Of a stretch of DNA of 64,000 nt, positions 8,782-17,104 are shown piece by piece (position 1 is the first letter of the stretch; the number at the start of each line of letters is the position of its first letter). A model generated the notes under the pieces. That model searched no databases. It had not been told where the DNA came from and saw only the letters and a program-made list of their open reading frames with translations. This stretch comes from Pedobacter sp. MC2016-24 (GTDB lineage: Bacteria; Bacteroidota; Bacteroidia; Sphingobacteriales; Sphingobacteriaceae), in contig NZ_JADFBX010000004.1 in assembly GCF_015223055.1 (NCBI RefSeq), positions 186,001 to 250,000 on the forward strand. Reading direction: 5' to 3'. The position numbers were made by a program, and so were the translations under genes.

Positions 8782-10503
8782 ATGCAAAATTCAAATCATA
8801 AGTGCTATCTTGATTTCATGAATGTAAAAACCAACATATTTCCGGTACTGAATTATTCTAGTTTTTATCAGACGAAAGTGGTGCCTCCGGTATCACTGGA
8901 TAAGCTGATGGACTTCGATTTAGAAAGGGTTGTTGTTATGTTCATCCTGCTTAGAAACGCTGTTAACAAAAAGGCGCCAACAGACGTTACACATCCTGTT
9001 ATTCAGGCATTGATATTACGGCTCGGCACCAATAAGTCTACCCGTGCAATCTCATTTCTAACAAACAAGGCGCATCCATTTGTACTCACTCATGGGGTGG
9101 TGATTAGTAAAATAGTAACAGATCTCTTTAAAATAATTAAACTCAACGATCCAAAGGAAAGCATGAACTCCGCTAAGCTTGAACAGGCTATTTTTGATGT
9201 ATTGATGATATATAATGAATACCATTACGAAGGCACACTGGAGCCTAAGCCGGATGACCATCAAGTGGTGTGGGGGCTATTATTAATGCAGGATATCAGT
9301 GGGGTGAATGAGGTTGATTATACCAGAACTGCTATACCAAAGCATCTGATTTTTGATAAGTTTTTAAAGACTAAATTGGAAGATCGGTATAAAATTTTTG
9401 AACGGATACTCCAGGAAAAAACCGGAGTAACCATCCCGTTGGAGATTTTAGTGATCTTACTCAATGTATATTTGTCTGCTACGCAGGCAAAAAATGGATT
9501 GATCTCTATTGATCGTGACGATAGAACCTATCAAATTCTTATCGATGCGGGTTTGGTCATTGATGTAAAGTCTATTGATCCCGATAAGTTTGATGTGGGT
9601 ATGCTGGTTAGTCACCCATTCTTCAGAAATTCTGAGGGCGACATGTATCTTATTGATTTCTCTGATTTTGCACTCATCACAGATAAGATCTGGTCATATT
9701 TCTTATATACTATCCCCGAGATCAGAGTGTTATTTCCGGGTGTCACCAGTCCGAATGGATATTTTTCGTATCTGGGCAAGGAGTATGTTGAGAAGTATTT
9801 GCTGAGAACGCTCTTCCTGCAGCTACACAAAACAGGAAATCGTGTGCTGTTTACAGAGGACAAGAATCTCCCTGATATCGCCATAATTTTAAATGAGAAG
9901 GATGTATTTTTGTTCGAGATCAAGGCATCTGCTCTGCATTACAATGTAATGGCCCAAAAGAGTGTTGCTGATTTCCAGGAATTTCTAGATTTAAATTTTT
10001 CCCGAGATAAAAAAGGTGTAAAACAGCTAGTTCGCAATATTGAATATATCGGTACTGATATAGATAACCTTTATGAGCTTCGATGTCCACAGAAAAAATT
10101 GACGATTTATCCGGTGATAATTTATACTGACCCTCATTTAGATAAAAACGCGGTGAACGATTACATTAATGTGAGTGCAAAACCGCTACTTGATGCGCAT
10201 CGTCTTAGTTTCAAAGAAATCAAACCGGTTACGATGATCAGCGCTGACTTTTTCGTGGAGAATATAAGCTTGCTCCGAAAAGACCGCAGTCTGTTGAAAA
10301 GGATGATTGATGCTTATTATAAACAATTCAAAAAGCGGATGGAGAAATACGCTGCCTTTCGCTCAACGGAAAACTACATGAACGCAATGATTTCTTTTGA
10401 CCGGTTTGTCGCGGGGCAGGAGGGGCTTTATAGGACTGATAAGCTGAAGATATTAAACGAGCTTACTGAGTTATTTAATCTAAGGGAAACAGGAGATGAA
10501 TAA
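8782..10503 (+). CDS. large protein with PD-(D/E)XK nuclease-like core
   Basis: The frame begins at GTG 8770; ATG 8782 is the first ATG and I prefer it (573 residues). Residues 365-385 read PDIAII, spacer, VFLFEIKASA, the D...ExK strand-turn-strand pattern of PD-(D/E)XK nucleases. The preceding helix-rich 350 residues do not match a family I know. The C-terminal 190 residues continue with mixed alpha/beta and a basic helical end. I infer DNA or RNA cleavage. The family could also be a non-catalytic restriction-like fold, because the supporting motifs around the core are not certain. It diverges from the DUF4238 gene with 216 bp between start codons. Confidence 0.6.
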   Translation: MQNSNHKCYLDFMNVKTNIFPVLNYSSFYQTKVVPPVSLDKLMDFDLERVVVMFILLRNAVNKKAPTDVTHPVIQALILRLGTNKSTRAISFLTNKAHPFVLTHGVVISKIVTDLFKIIKLNDPKESMNSAKLEQAIFDVLMIYNEYHYEGTLEPKPDDHQVVWGLLLMQDISGVNEVDYTRTAIPKHLIFDKFLKTKLEDRYKIFERILQEKTGVTIPLEILVILLNVYLSATQAKNGLISIDRDDRTYQILIDAGLVIDVKSIDPDKFDVGMLVSHPFFRNSEGDMYLIDFSDFALITDKIWSYFLYTIPEIRVLFPGVTSPNGYFSYLGKEYVEKYLLRTLFLQLHKTGNRVLFTEDKNLPDIAIILNEKDVFLFEIKASALHYNVMAQKSVADFQEFLDLNFSRDKKGVKQLVRNIEYIGTDIDNLYELRCPQKKLTIYPVIIYTDPHLDKNAVNDYINVSAKPLLDAHRLSFKEIKPVTMISADFFVENISLLRKDRSLLKRMIDAYYKQFKKRMEKYAAFRSTENYMNAMISFDRFVAGQEGLYRTDKLKILNELTELFNLRETGDE

Positions 10504-10582
10504 ATAAAAAGATGTATTTGACGCATACTTTGATACGTTCATTTGATCCATATTAGGCTTCTTTAAGTTCCAGTGTTTCTGA

Positions 10583-10996
10583 TTAGTATGAATACTTTGT
10601 ATTCATTTCAGGATCAAATCGTAGTGTCAGCCAGTTCATTTCTTCCTTCCAGCAAAAATCAAAACAGCATTTCCATAGATTACGGTTGCTCTCTAGCGTA
10701 GCACCTGTGCAATATCTATGGTCAAATCCTAATTCCCATAGTTCCTCTTTTTTAACTGTGATTTCCTTGTCTTTTTGAAGTCTGGCAAGATAATATTTGG
10801 ATAGTATCCGGTGGTTATTTTTTATTTTCTTTATCGGAATGGGGAAGAGTTCGTTTTCCTGCTCGCGGGATCTGGCCCGAATGCGGCTGTTGAAATTGTT
10901 TTTGCAGTTGACGTCGCAGAACAATTTCCCTTTCCTGCCATGTAGTTGCTTTTCACAATAGCCACAGTTGGTGACCTGCTTTATTTTTGTTTCCAT
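10583..10996 (-). CDS. small zinc-ribbon protein
   Basis: The start is set at ATG 10996 (METKIKQ), because the nine extra codons to 11023 read poorly. The product has 137 residues. C11, C14, C27 and C31 form a CxxC...CxxxC zinc ribbon near the N-terminus. A basic stretch follows (RIRARSRE), then a helical tail with paired Cys (KCCFDFCW). Such proteins are common beside RadC- and DUF932-like genes in Bacteroidota mobile elements and probably bind nucleic acid or protein. It is transcribed away from the PUR-alpha/RadC gene, with 168 bp between the two starts. Confidence 0.65.
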   Translation of the reverse strand: METKIKQVTNCGYCEKQLHGRKGKLFCDVNCKNNFNSRIRARSREQENELFPIPIKKIKNNHRILSKYYLARLQKDKEITVKKEELWELGFDHRYCTGATLESNRNLWKCCFDFCWKEEMNWLTLRFDPEMNTKYSY

Positions 10997-11164
10997 CTGG
11001 ATAGAGTTGATTCGGTATAACAAAAATTATCGGATAAATGTTTTTGGTAACGGTTACCTATAGTGCTTAGCAGTTTTTGATTTGTAAGATCAGATAAGGT
11101 GATTTTTTATGCTGTATGGTTTGTTTTTGCTCCTCAGATTTGTACTGGATCAACACAACATGTT

Positions 11165-11785
11165 ATGAAAAACAAGACCATAGTATCTGAAACTTTCTCC
11201 AGTTCGAATAAGCATTACTTTCTTGATTTTAAGGTTGCCGAGAACAACAGCAACTATATTCAGATAACCAGAAGTGATTTACAACAAGATGGTTCTTATG
11301 TCCGTAACCGGGTAATTGTCTTTGAAGAAGACTTTTATTTTTTGGTTCAGGCATTTTCTTCACTGTTTCAAAGTGCTGCTTATCATAAGGAGCAGAACAA
11401 AACGACTAAAGATCTTTTTCATGAAAAACAACAGGAGCGGGAACATGGGATTAAAAGCTGGGATCCGGAGTTCCGGCCGAGGGAAAAGCTTTTCAATCAT
11501 GGTGTGTCAGCTATGGAGGATGCTGAACTCCTTGCGATTCTGATCCATTCGGGAACTCCGAATGAGACGGCTGTGGATCTTTCTGCCCGGATATTGGAAA
11601 GTATTGATGGGGAGATCCGAAAGCTTGGTTCTTTATCGCACAAGGAATTATGCAGGTTCAGTGGCATGGGGCTGGCGAAATCCAGTAGCATCATAGCTGC
11701 AATGGAGCTGGGCAAACGTGCATATGCCAAAGAGATCATGCTAAAGCGAATCAAGATTGCTACCGGTGTTTACGTGGCCAATTAG
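11165..11785 (+). CDS. PUR-alpha (DUF3276)-like and RadC N-terminal domain fusion
   Basis: ATG 11165 is chosen over an upstream GTG at 11099. The 206-residue protein has two parts. Residues 1-75 (KHYFLDFKVAENNSNYIQITRSD) match PUR-alpha-like DUF3276 proteins, which are single-stranded nucleic acid binders. Residues 103-195 (PREKLFNHGVSAMEDAELLA, then the helix-hairpin-helix FSGMGLAKSSSIIAAMELGKRA) match the N-terminal UPF0758 region of RadC. The C-terminal JAB/MPN metalloprotease-like domain of RadC is absent; the protein ends at GVYVAN. It would act as a DNA-binding protein without the RadC catalytic fold. Confidence 0.8.
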   Translation: MKNKTIVSETFSSSNKHYFLDFKVAENNSNYIQITRSDLQQDGSYVRNRVIVFEEDFYFLVQAFSSLFQSAAYHKEQNKTTKDLFHEKQQEREHGIKSWDPEFRPREKLFNHGVSAMEDAELLAILIHSGTPNETAVDLSARILESIDGEIRKLGSLSHKELCRFSGMGLAKSSSIIAAMELGKRAYAKEIMLKRIKIATGVYVAN

Positions 11786-11872
11786 TTTATCTGTTGTTTA
11801 TGGTTGTTGATGACCGGTTAAAATTTCCACCCTGCTTTTTGCAGGCAAAGGTCTCAACAATTCCCTAGCCTT

Positions 11873-11954
11873 CAAGACTGAACCCTGCGGGTTTTCAGGA
11901 AAAAATCTTCCCTGCTCGCTGCGCTCGCGAGGTTTTTTTTCCTGAAAAGTCTTG
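11873..11954. repeat. branched inverted repeat (three-way junction potential)
   Basis: The outer arms CAAGACT (11873-11879) and AGTCTTG (11948-11954) are exact complements. Inside them TTTCAGGAAAAAA pairs with TTTTTTTTCCTGAAA. The left arm is interrupted by a 13-nt insert that forms its own hairpin (AACCC, TGC, GGGTT). The tip holds a GC hairpin (CTCGC, seven-base loop, GCGAG). It lies in the 366-bp gap between the RadC-like gene and DUF932, about 200 bp before the DUF932 start. It could be a structured leader RNA, an attenuator or a single-strand origin. The CCTGC/GCAGG hairpin at about 11831 is an additional small stem. Confidence 0.75.
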
Positions 11955-12151
11955 CATTGCTATGGAATTGGTTTAGGTGCGGGTGCTTATCAAAAAGCCA
12001 GGAGGCCGCTGCCGACTGATTTTTCTAAAGAGATCAAACCATGAAGCAAAAAAACAACAGGAGCCCACCGGGCGCAGCAATTGGCAGAATGCACAGGCCG
12101 CAGATTCCAGTACAGCAATTATTTATTATTCAAATTTTAACAATTACCATT

Positions 12152-13231
12152 ATGGCACATCATTTAAATTATAACGAGCAGACAGATAAATACAGCTTTT
12201 TTACAGTGAAGGAAAAAGCATGGCATAAACTTGGGCAGGTTATTGAAGATTATCCGACGAGTGCGGAGGCGATTATTCATGCGGGTTTAGACTATACGGT
12301 GGAGAAAAGGCCGCTGTTTACTTTAAACGGGGCGGATCTGGCGCAGTTCCGCAATCCGGATGCTGATGATTATTTTGACCAGATCCAGCCGGATATTCTA
12401 GTTCCTGATTATTTCGCTAATGTGCGCACCGATACAGAGGATGTGCTGGGGTTGGTGGGTAAGGATTATACTATTGTGCAGAATATTGATGCTTTTTCTT
12501 TTTTTGACAGTATTGTCGGTGGGGGTGACGGAGTTTTGTATGAGACCGCCGGGGCACTGGGGAAGGGTGAGCGGATTTTTATTACGGCGAAGCTTCCGGA
12601 TTATATCCGTGTCGGTAGGGAGGACTGTATTGAAAAGTACTTGTTTTTGACCACTTCTCATGATGGTTACGGTAGCATTATGGCTGCTTTTACCCCGATC
12701 CGTGTAGTTTGCCAGAATACGCTTAACGCTGCATTAAAGCACCACACCAACTGTATCAAGATCAGACATACTTCCAGTGCGCAGGATCGTTTAAAGCAGG
12801 CGCACCAGTTAGTGGGAATCAGTAATTTATTGGCAAATGAACTGGAGGAGGTATTTAACCACTGGGCCAGGATTCCCATTACTGACAATTTGGTGAAGCG
12901 TCTGGTGCAGATTGCCATGGCGCCGAATAAGGAGACGCTTCAGCATTTGCACTCGGATCAGCAAGACCAGCTTTCGACCATGTATAACAATGTGGTCAGT
13001 AACGTGATGGAATATGCGCTTTCCAGTCCGACCCAGCAGGACGAAAGTACCAGGGGGACATTGTATGGTGCTTATAATGCCGTAACCGGATATTTCCAGA
13101 ATGTCCGCAATTACAAGGATGACGAAACTAAGTTCAAATGCATCATGGAAGGGATAGGAGCGCAGCGTTCCCAAACTGCTTTTAACCTGTGTTTGGAATT
13201 CGCCCAGTCTGGTGCGGGTTCAATTAATTAA
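12152..13231 (+). CDS. DUF932 domain-containing protein (phage/plasmid-like)
   Basis: ATG 12152 (MAHHLNYNEQ) is the likely start. The frame extends to 12041, but those residues are low in information and unlike the family. The 359-residue product has the DUF932 core: an N-terminal WHKLGQVI phrase, then DVLGLVGKDYTIVQN, GERIFITAKLP and ITAAFTPIRVVCQNTLN-like segments. DUF932 proteins are frequent on Bacteroidota plasmids, phages and integrative elements; the molecular role is not established. It starts a row of same-strand small genes and has a long, structured leader. Confidence 0.85.
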   Translation: MAHHLNYNEQTDKYSFFTVKEKAWHKLGQVIEDYPTSAEAIIHAGLDYTVEKRPLFTLNGADLAQFRNPDADDYFDQIQPDILVPDYFANVRTDTEDVLGLVGKDYTIVQNIDAFSFFDSIVGGGDGVLYETAGALGKGERIFITAKLPDYIRVGREDCIEKYLFLTTSHDGYGSIMAAFTPIRVVCQNTLNAALKHHTNCIKIRHTSSAQDRLKQAHQLVGISNLLANELEEVFNHWARIPITDNLVKRLVQIAMAPNKETLQHLHSDQQDQLSTMYNNVVSNVMEYALSSPTQQDESTRGTLYGAYNAVTGYFQNVRNYKDDETKFKCIMEGIGAQRSQTAFNLCLEFAQSGAGSIN

Positions 13232-13284
13232 TCACCAGGGGAAATACGCTCTCCCCCTGCATTGTTCATTCTAAATTTTTGATC

Positions 13285-13656
13285 ATGAAACCTTTAAATC
13301 AATTGACCAGTACCGAGAAGGCGAGGACCTTGCACCGCCTTTTTCCCAAAGAAATACCAACGCTTTTAAATTACCTACAGCAATCCTGTAAGGATTTGTC
13401 AGACAACCGGGAGCAGCACCGGAAGAACTGGGGGCAAGAGTATTTTACGTTTGATGCCTGGCTGAACCTGGCTTTACAAACTGATCTGCTGATTGAAAAA
13501 CACCGGGATCAGTTGGCGAAAAGCTGCCACGTGTTCGCTGACCAGTTGTGTTTCAGCTATACGGTTGCATTTGTGAACAGAGGCATTATCCAATATGCAT
13601 CGCGGGTCTGTACCGACGAAAAGTTTAAGCTGGCGGTGGAACTGCTTTATAAATAA
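13285..13656 (+). CDS. small helical protein of mobile-element type
   Basis: ATG 13285 (MKPLNQLTSTEKAR) gives 123 residues. The protein is helical and soluble, with a conserved-looking core (KEIPTLLNYLQQ, WGQEYFTFDAWL). It lies 53 bp after DUF932 and 29 bp before the next gene, so it is probably in the same transcript. I recognise the type as a companion of DUF932 in Bacteroidota elements but know no function. Confidence 0.65.
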   Translation: MKPLNQLTSTEKARTLHRLFPKEIPTLLNYLQQSCKDLSDNREQHRKNWGQEYFTFDAWLNLALQTDLLIEKHRDQLAKSCHVFADQLCFSYTVAFVNRGIIQYASRVCTDEKFKLAVELLYK

Positions 13657-13685
13657 CCGGGTGTTAAACTTAAATCAAATAGGTC

Positions 13686-14270
13686 ATGAATGTTAAAGGA
13701 TTGCTGGTACTGGATGCTGTGCTGGCGGAATTTGAGCAGGATATATTAAATAGTATCGCAGAAGAACTCAGGCGCATAGGGCGGAAGGTTCAGCTTACAG
13801 AATTTGAGTATAAGCCTTTTTATGAAGAAGTCCGGCCTTATGTGGATGCGATATATCTGGAGGGCAGCTTTGTGATGCTGGAAACATCTTTCCATGATAT
13901 GGATGCTAAAAACCTGTATCATTTTATTGAAGATCTGGAGATCAACCACCGTGATCTGATCACCCTGCTACATTTTTTAAAGGTCATCCCGGGTAATAAT
14001 AAGAAACTGGGATCCTATCGCGAGCACTGTAAACAGGAGTACATTTTCTACGGCGGAGACAATACTGATGCCTGGATTTGTGTCTGTGGCAATCACGCAG
14101 AGAGGGAAGGGTTTTCGAGTTGTGATCTGGATGGGAATGATATGGAGCCAGACATAGGTTCAAACTGGGATGGATTGTATCGCTGTAATTCCTGTGGCAG
14201 GCTGATCGATAAGTGCAGTCGAAAAATTGTTGGGATTAATTCAAATCCTAGAACCGAAGGTGGTTCATAG
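13686..14270 (+). CDS. hypothetical protein with C-terminal zinc ribbon
   Basis: The product has 194 residues. The first 130 are helical. The C-terminus contains CVCG and CNSCG about 35 residues apart, which would form a zinc ribbon, followed by a short basic tail. No family is recognised. The start ATG 13686 is 29 bp after the preceding gene, consistent with one operon from DUF932 onward. Confidence 0.6.
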   Translation: MNVKGLLVLDAVLAEFEQDILNSIAEELRRIGRKVQLTEFEYKPFYEEVRPYVDAIYLEGSFVMLETSFHDMDAKNLYHFIEDLEINHRDLITLLHFLKVIPGNNKKLGSYREHCKQEYIFYGGDNTDAWICVCGNHAEREGFSSCDLDGNDMEPDIGSNWDGLYRCNSCGRLIDKCSRKIVGINSNPRTEGGS

Positions 14271-14308
14271 CGCAAATTATAAATGAGTATGAACTAAAAA
14301 TATAGATC

Positions 14309-14650
14309 ATGAGTTTTAGAACAGAATTGGCGAAAATAGCCTTAACGCAAATCAACTTACAAACCTTAGTGCAATTTGAAGAAATGACAGAGGAAATTGA
14401 TTTGTTTGAAACCGCAGTTGCAGAATATGACGGGGTGATCATTCAATTACTTTTCCCGAATCCCACAGCAGGGTATCCGAAATTTCAATTATTGAAAACT
14501 GATATTGGTTTACCCGATCCGACCACTTATTTTACAAATGGAGAAGGGGAAACTGACTTAACAGTGCAGGAAGTTATTGCTTTGGTAAACGTTTATATTC
14601 AGGACTCAGAGGAGTATTATCAACAGAGGATGAAACCACCTGATTTATAA
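14309..14650 (+). CDS. small acidic hypothetical protein
   Basis: This 113-residue protein is strongly acidic, with no Cys and no membrane segment. A helix at residues 4-40 is followed by a beta-rich middle (GVIIQLLFPNPT) and a C-terminal helix. It sits 38 bp after the zinc-ribbon gene in the same direction. No function can be read from the sequence. Confidence 0.55.
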   Translation: MSFRTELAKIALTQINLQTLVQFEEMTEEIDLFETAVAEYDGVIIQLLFPNPTAGYPKFQLLKTDIGLPDPTTYFTNGEGETDLTVQEVIALVNVYIQDSEEYYQQRMKPPDL

Positions 14651-14871
14651 TATAATTCTATTACAATCCTAAAAATATGAGGCAATTGATCTTTTCAATG
14701 CTGCGGCTCTTTGCCTCAAAAATTAACACAACCTAAAAAATGTACTGATCTTTTTGAAGAAGAACAAAAAACTGAAGCTTTAGCAGGGTGGCTTTTGTTT
14801 TTAGTTGCCCATGTTGGAAAAATGTTTCGTTTTTCAACTGTCGGTTTGAGTTAGGTTTTATAGATTTGAAT

Positions 14872-15315
14872 ATGGGGTATACTTTGAAAATAGGACAGGC
14901 TGTTAGGCGCTATGACAATGAACGTAGAATGGATCAGATCGATTGTGAAAAAGTTTTTCTAAAGGAAGCTCCCGCATTTGGTGAGTTGACCGACCATACT
15001 AATGTCAGGATGCCTTCCTATTCCATTTGGGAGATCTTCGCAGAGGAGGTAGGTCTTTACAATTTCTTTTTTGATAAGGAAATGGGGCTGTTGAACGGTG
15101 CAGATGGGGTATTTCCGTTAACTCAAGCACATAAGGAAGTTATTGACGCGGCATGTGCTGCTTACGTGGAAAGGTACCCTTTTGTCTTTTCAGTCAAGGC
15201 AATAGATTCTCTGAGCGAGGAAAATTTCCACTTCGAACGTCTGAGGTGGCTCAAGTTCTGGACAGACTGGGCGCTCACCAATTGTGACACCCCAATATTT
15301 CTGAATGAGCAGTAG
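14872..15315 (+). CDS. small hypothetical protein (phage/plasmid-like)
   Basis: I place the start at ATG 14872 (MGYTLKIGQA). The earlier frame from 14788 is Cys/Phe-rich and unlikely. The product has 147 residues. The opening GYTLKIGQA is like other small accessory proteins that begin with a beta strand and an invariant Gly. The rest is alpha/beta with several Trp. It stands alone, with 220 bp on either side. Function unknown. Confidence 0.55.
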   Translation: MGYTLKIGQAVRRYDNERRMDQIDCEKVFLKEAPAFGELTDHTNVRMPSYSIWEIFAEEVGLYNFFFDKEMGLLNGADGVFPLTQAHKEVIDAACAAYVERYPFVFSVKAIDSLSEENFHFERLRWLKFWTDWALTNCDTPIFLNEQ

Positions 15316-15534
15316 CTTCTTGGGCTTCCTTAGTAGCAGATTCAGTGCTCTTCCTCGTTACTCCATTTCAAATCGATGTCGATGAGATGTTTGAGTCTCC
15401 ATTGTAGAATAGAGACCTTAAAAATAACGGCTTGTAAAATGAGCGGTGTGTGATGGATTAACCATAAAAATGATCGGACGTTTGATAAAGATTGGATTGA
15501 AGGTTATCTTTAGGTATATCAAATTGAATTAGCT

Positions 15535-15810
15535 ATGGAAACACTATTGCTAAATGCGATCTCGGTCGATGAATTTATGGATAAGTTGCGTACCATGATC
15601 AGGGAAGAGTTGAAAATTGCACTGCAACAGGATCAATTGCTAACCAAGGAGGGTGCATTGAAAATGACTGGAGCGAGCACCGCGGTATTTCTAAAGGCAA
15701 TCAATGACGGGCTGGTAAAACCTCAATTGGTCAAAGGACGGAAAAAGGCAATGTACTTGGAATCTGAGGTCTTAAAGATAGAGGTCAGAAGACGCAGGAG
15801 TAACTCATAA
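15535..15810 (+). CDS. helix-turn-helix excisionase-like DNA-binding protein
   Basis: The product has 91 residues. Residues 40-75 (LTKEGALKMTGASTAVFLKAI) form a MerR/HTH_17-type helix-turn-helix, and the basic tail RRRRSNS would contact DNA. This size and layout is typical of excisionase or mobile-element regulators in Bacteroidota. No integrase is adjacent within the window. The end overlaps the convergent gene at 15805 by six bases. Confidence 0.65.
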   Translation: METLLLNAISVDEFMDKLRTMIREELKIALQQDQLLTKEGALKMTGASTAVFLKAINDGLVKPQLVKGRKKAMYLESEVLKIEVRRRRSNS

Positions 15811-16554
15811 CTGGATCATATCGTCTTCTTTGACCGGGATAAAATCAACTCTTTTTTGGTTGAGCAACTCCAAAGCATGGTTCGCGTAGTTGAAATTCTC
15901 ACACCATTTTTTGCACCGGTGCTGAATTTCGTTGCTGATGTATCTTTTCAGGGAATGATCATATTTTACCATGGCGTAGTTGCCCCTGTAAATGTCAATG
16001 TATTCTCCCAGGTTATATTTGAAAAACTCTTCCTGGAGATTTTTGAGGTCTTCTTTAATGACCTCAACTGAGGGTTTGGGGTAATCTGAAACGTTGATGT
16101 CTCGCACTTCATCCGGTATTTCATAGGATTTCTTTTTCTTGCTGGCCTTTTTGTTCAAAGCAGCGGAGGCAATCCGTTTTTTTAAACCTTCCTCTTCTTC
16201 TTTTAACTTGATGTATCTGGCCAGATTGACATTTCTTTCCTTAAGTTCTTTTGCCAGGGCCAGAATATCTGTTTTGTTGTAATAATGTGTTCTGCCGTGT
16301 TTGAAATAATTGGAGAAGGCAAATTGTTCCCGGATAAATTTACCTGTACCGTAATGCGTATCTTTAAAATACTTGTAAAGTTCATCCTCAGAGAGCCACT
16401 CATCGCTTGTTTTTTTTAGCTTCTGAAACTCTTTTGCTACCTTATTAAGTGTAGCAGCAGATAATTGATCGGCTTTTGGCAGGTTTGCGGCTCCAGCCAG
16501 TTGTACCACTGCAGCTTTTAGTTCTTTTAACTCCTCAAGTATTTGCTGTTCCAT
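15805..16554 (-). CDS. lysine-rich hypothetical protein, probable DNA-binding
   Basis: The product has 249 residues, with an N-terminal coiled coil (residues 1-30) and a winged-helix-like middle (WLSEDELYKYFKDTHYGTG to YYNKTDILALAKEL, residues 52-110). A Lys-rich linker (KKASKKKKSYE, about 135-145) leads to a helical C-terminus. The middle segment resembles the HTH of the neighbouring gene in using a short strand that names a Y-x-x-D-I-L helix. I infer a regulatory role on a mobile element. Convergent with the HTH gene. Confidence 0.55.
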   Translation of the reverse strand: MEQQILEELKELKAAVVQLAGAANLPKADQLSAATLNKVAKEFQKLKKTSDEWLSEDELYKYFKDTHYGTGKFIREQFAFSNYFKHGRTHYYNKTDILALAKELKERNVNLARYIKLKEEEEGLKKRIASAALNKKASKKKKSYEIPDEVRDINVSDYPKPSVEVIKEDLKNLQEEFFKYNLGEYIDIYRGNYAMVKYDHSLKRYISNEIQHRCKKWCENFNYANHALELLNQKRVDFIPVKEDDMIQL

Positions 16555-16664
16555 AAGATAAATAACTAGAATTCAAGTCCAAATTTCCTAATATCGAAAT
16601 TACAAAATATCTATAATTGAACTATCCTTATCTTTAACATCATGTTCCATTTATGCTTTAGAAA

Positions 16665-16994
16665 ATGAAATTGGATGAAAAATTAGACCTGATTATAGAA
16701 CTGTTAAGGGAAATCAATCAGAAGCTGGGCGGCGACCTTCCAACACCCAAACCTGATAAAGTTAAGGTTATCAGGGCTCGTAAACCGACCGAGGAGCAGC
16801 TAAGAAATCAAAGAACAGTGGAATGGGCGACAAAAAGTGACCGAAGATCATTCTTAAAGGCATGGAAAAGAGATCTCCCAAAAATTCTGGAGATCCAGAG
16901 ACATAAGCCAAATTTTTATCCTGAATTTGAACCTCAGACCTTGAAATGGTTTTCTAAATTTAGAAATCCCAATGTGTTTTCTATGAACAGTTAA
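16665..16994 (+). CDS. small basic hypothetical protein
   Basis: The product has 109 residues. The first 25 form a coiled-coil helix (LDEKLDLIIELLREINQKL), followed by a Pro/Lys-rich linker and a basic C-terminal part. It diverges from the lysine-rich gene at 15805-16554 with 110 bp between starts. No family is recognised. Confidence 0.5.
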   Translation: MKLDEKLDLIIELLREINQKLGGDLPTPKPDKVKVIRARKPTEEQLRNQRTVEWATKSDRRSFLKAWKRDLPKILEIQRHKPNFYPEFEPQTLKWFSKFRNPNVFSMNS

Positions 16995-17104
16995 AACTGG
17001 AAATACTTGCGTACTGTAAAGCGGCTACGCTTGAAATGTGAAATATAATAGATAATTATAGAAGAGAACATCCCGAACTTCTTTAGCCAATTAATCATCT
17101 TTCA

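Noticed and set aside
12041..12151. Long N-terminal extension of the DUF932 gene
   Set aside because: The extra 37 residues are low-complexity and the family normally begins near the ATG at 12152.
14651..14871. Plus-strand frame reading EEQKTEALAGWLLFLVAH that could be a gene remnant
   Set aside because: It is too short, lacks a start, and matches no family.
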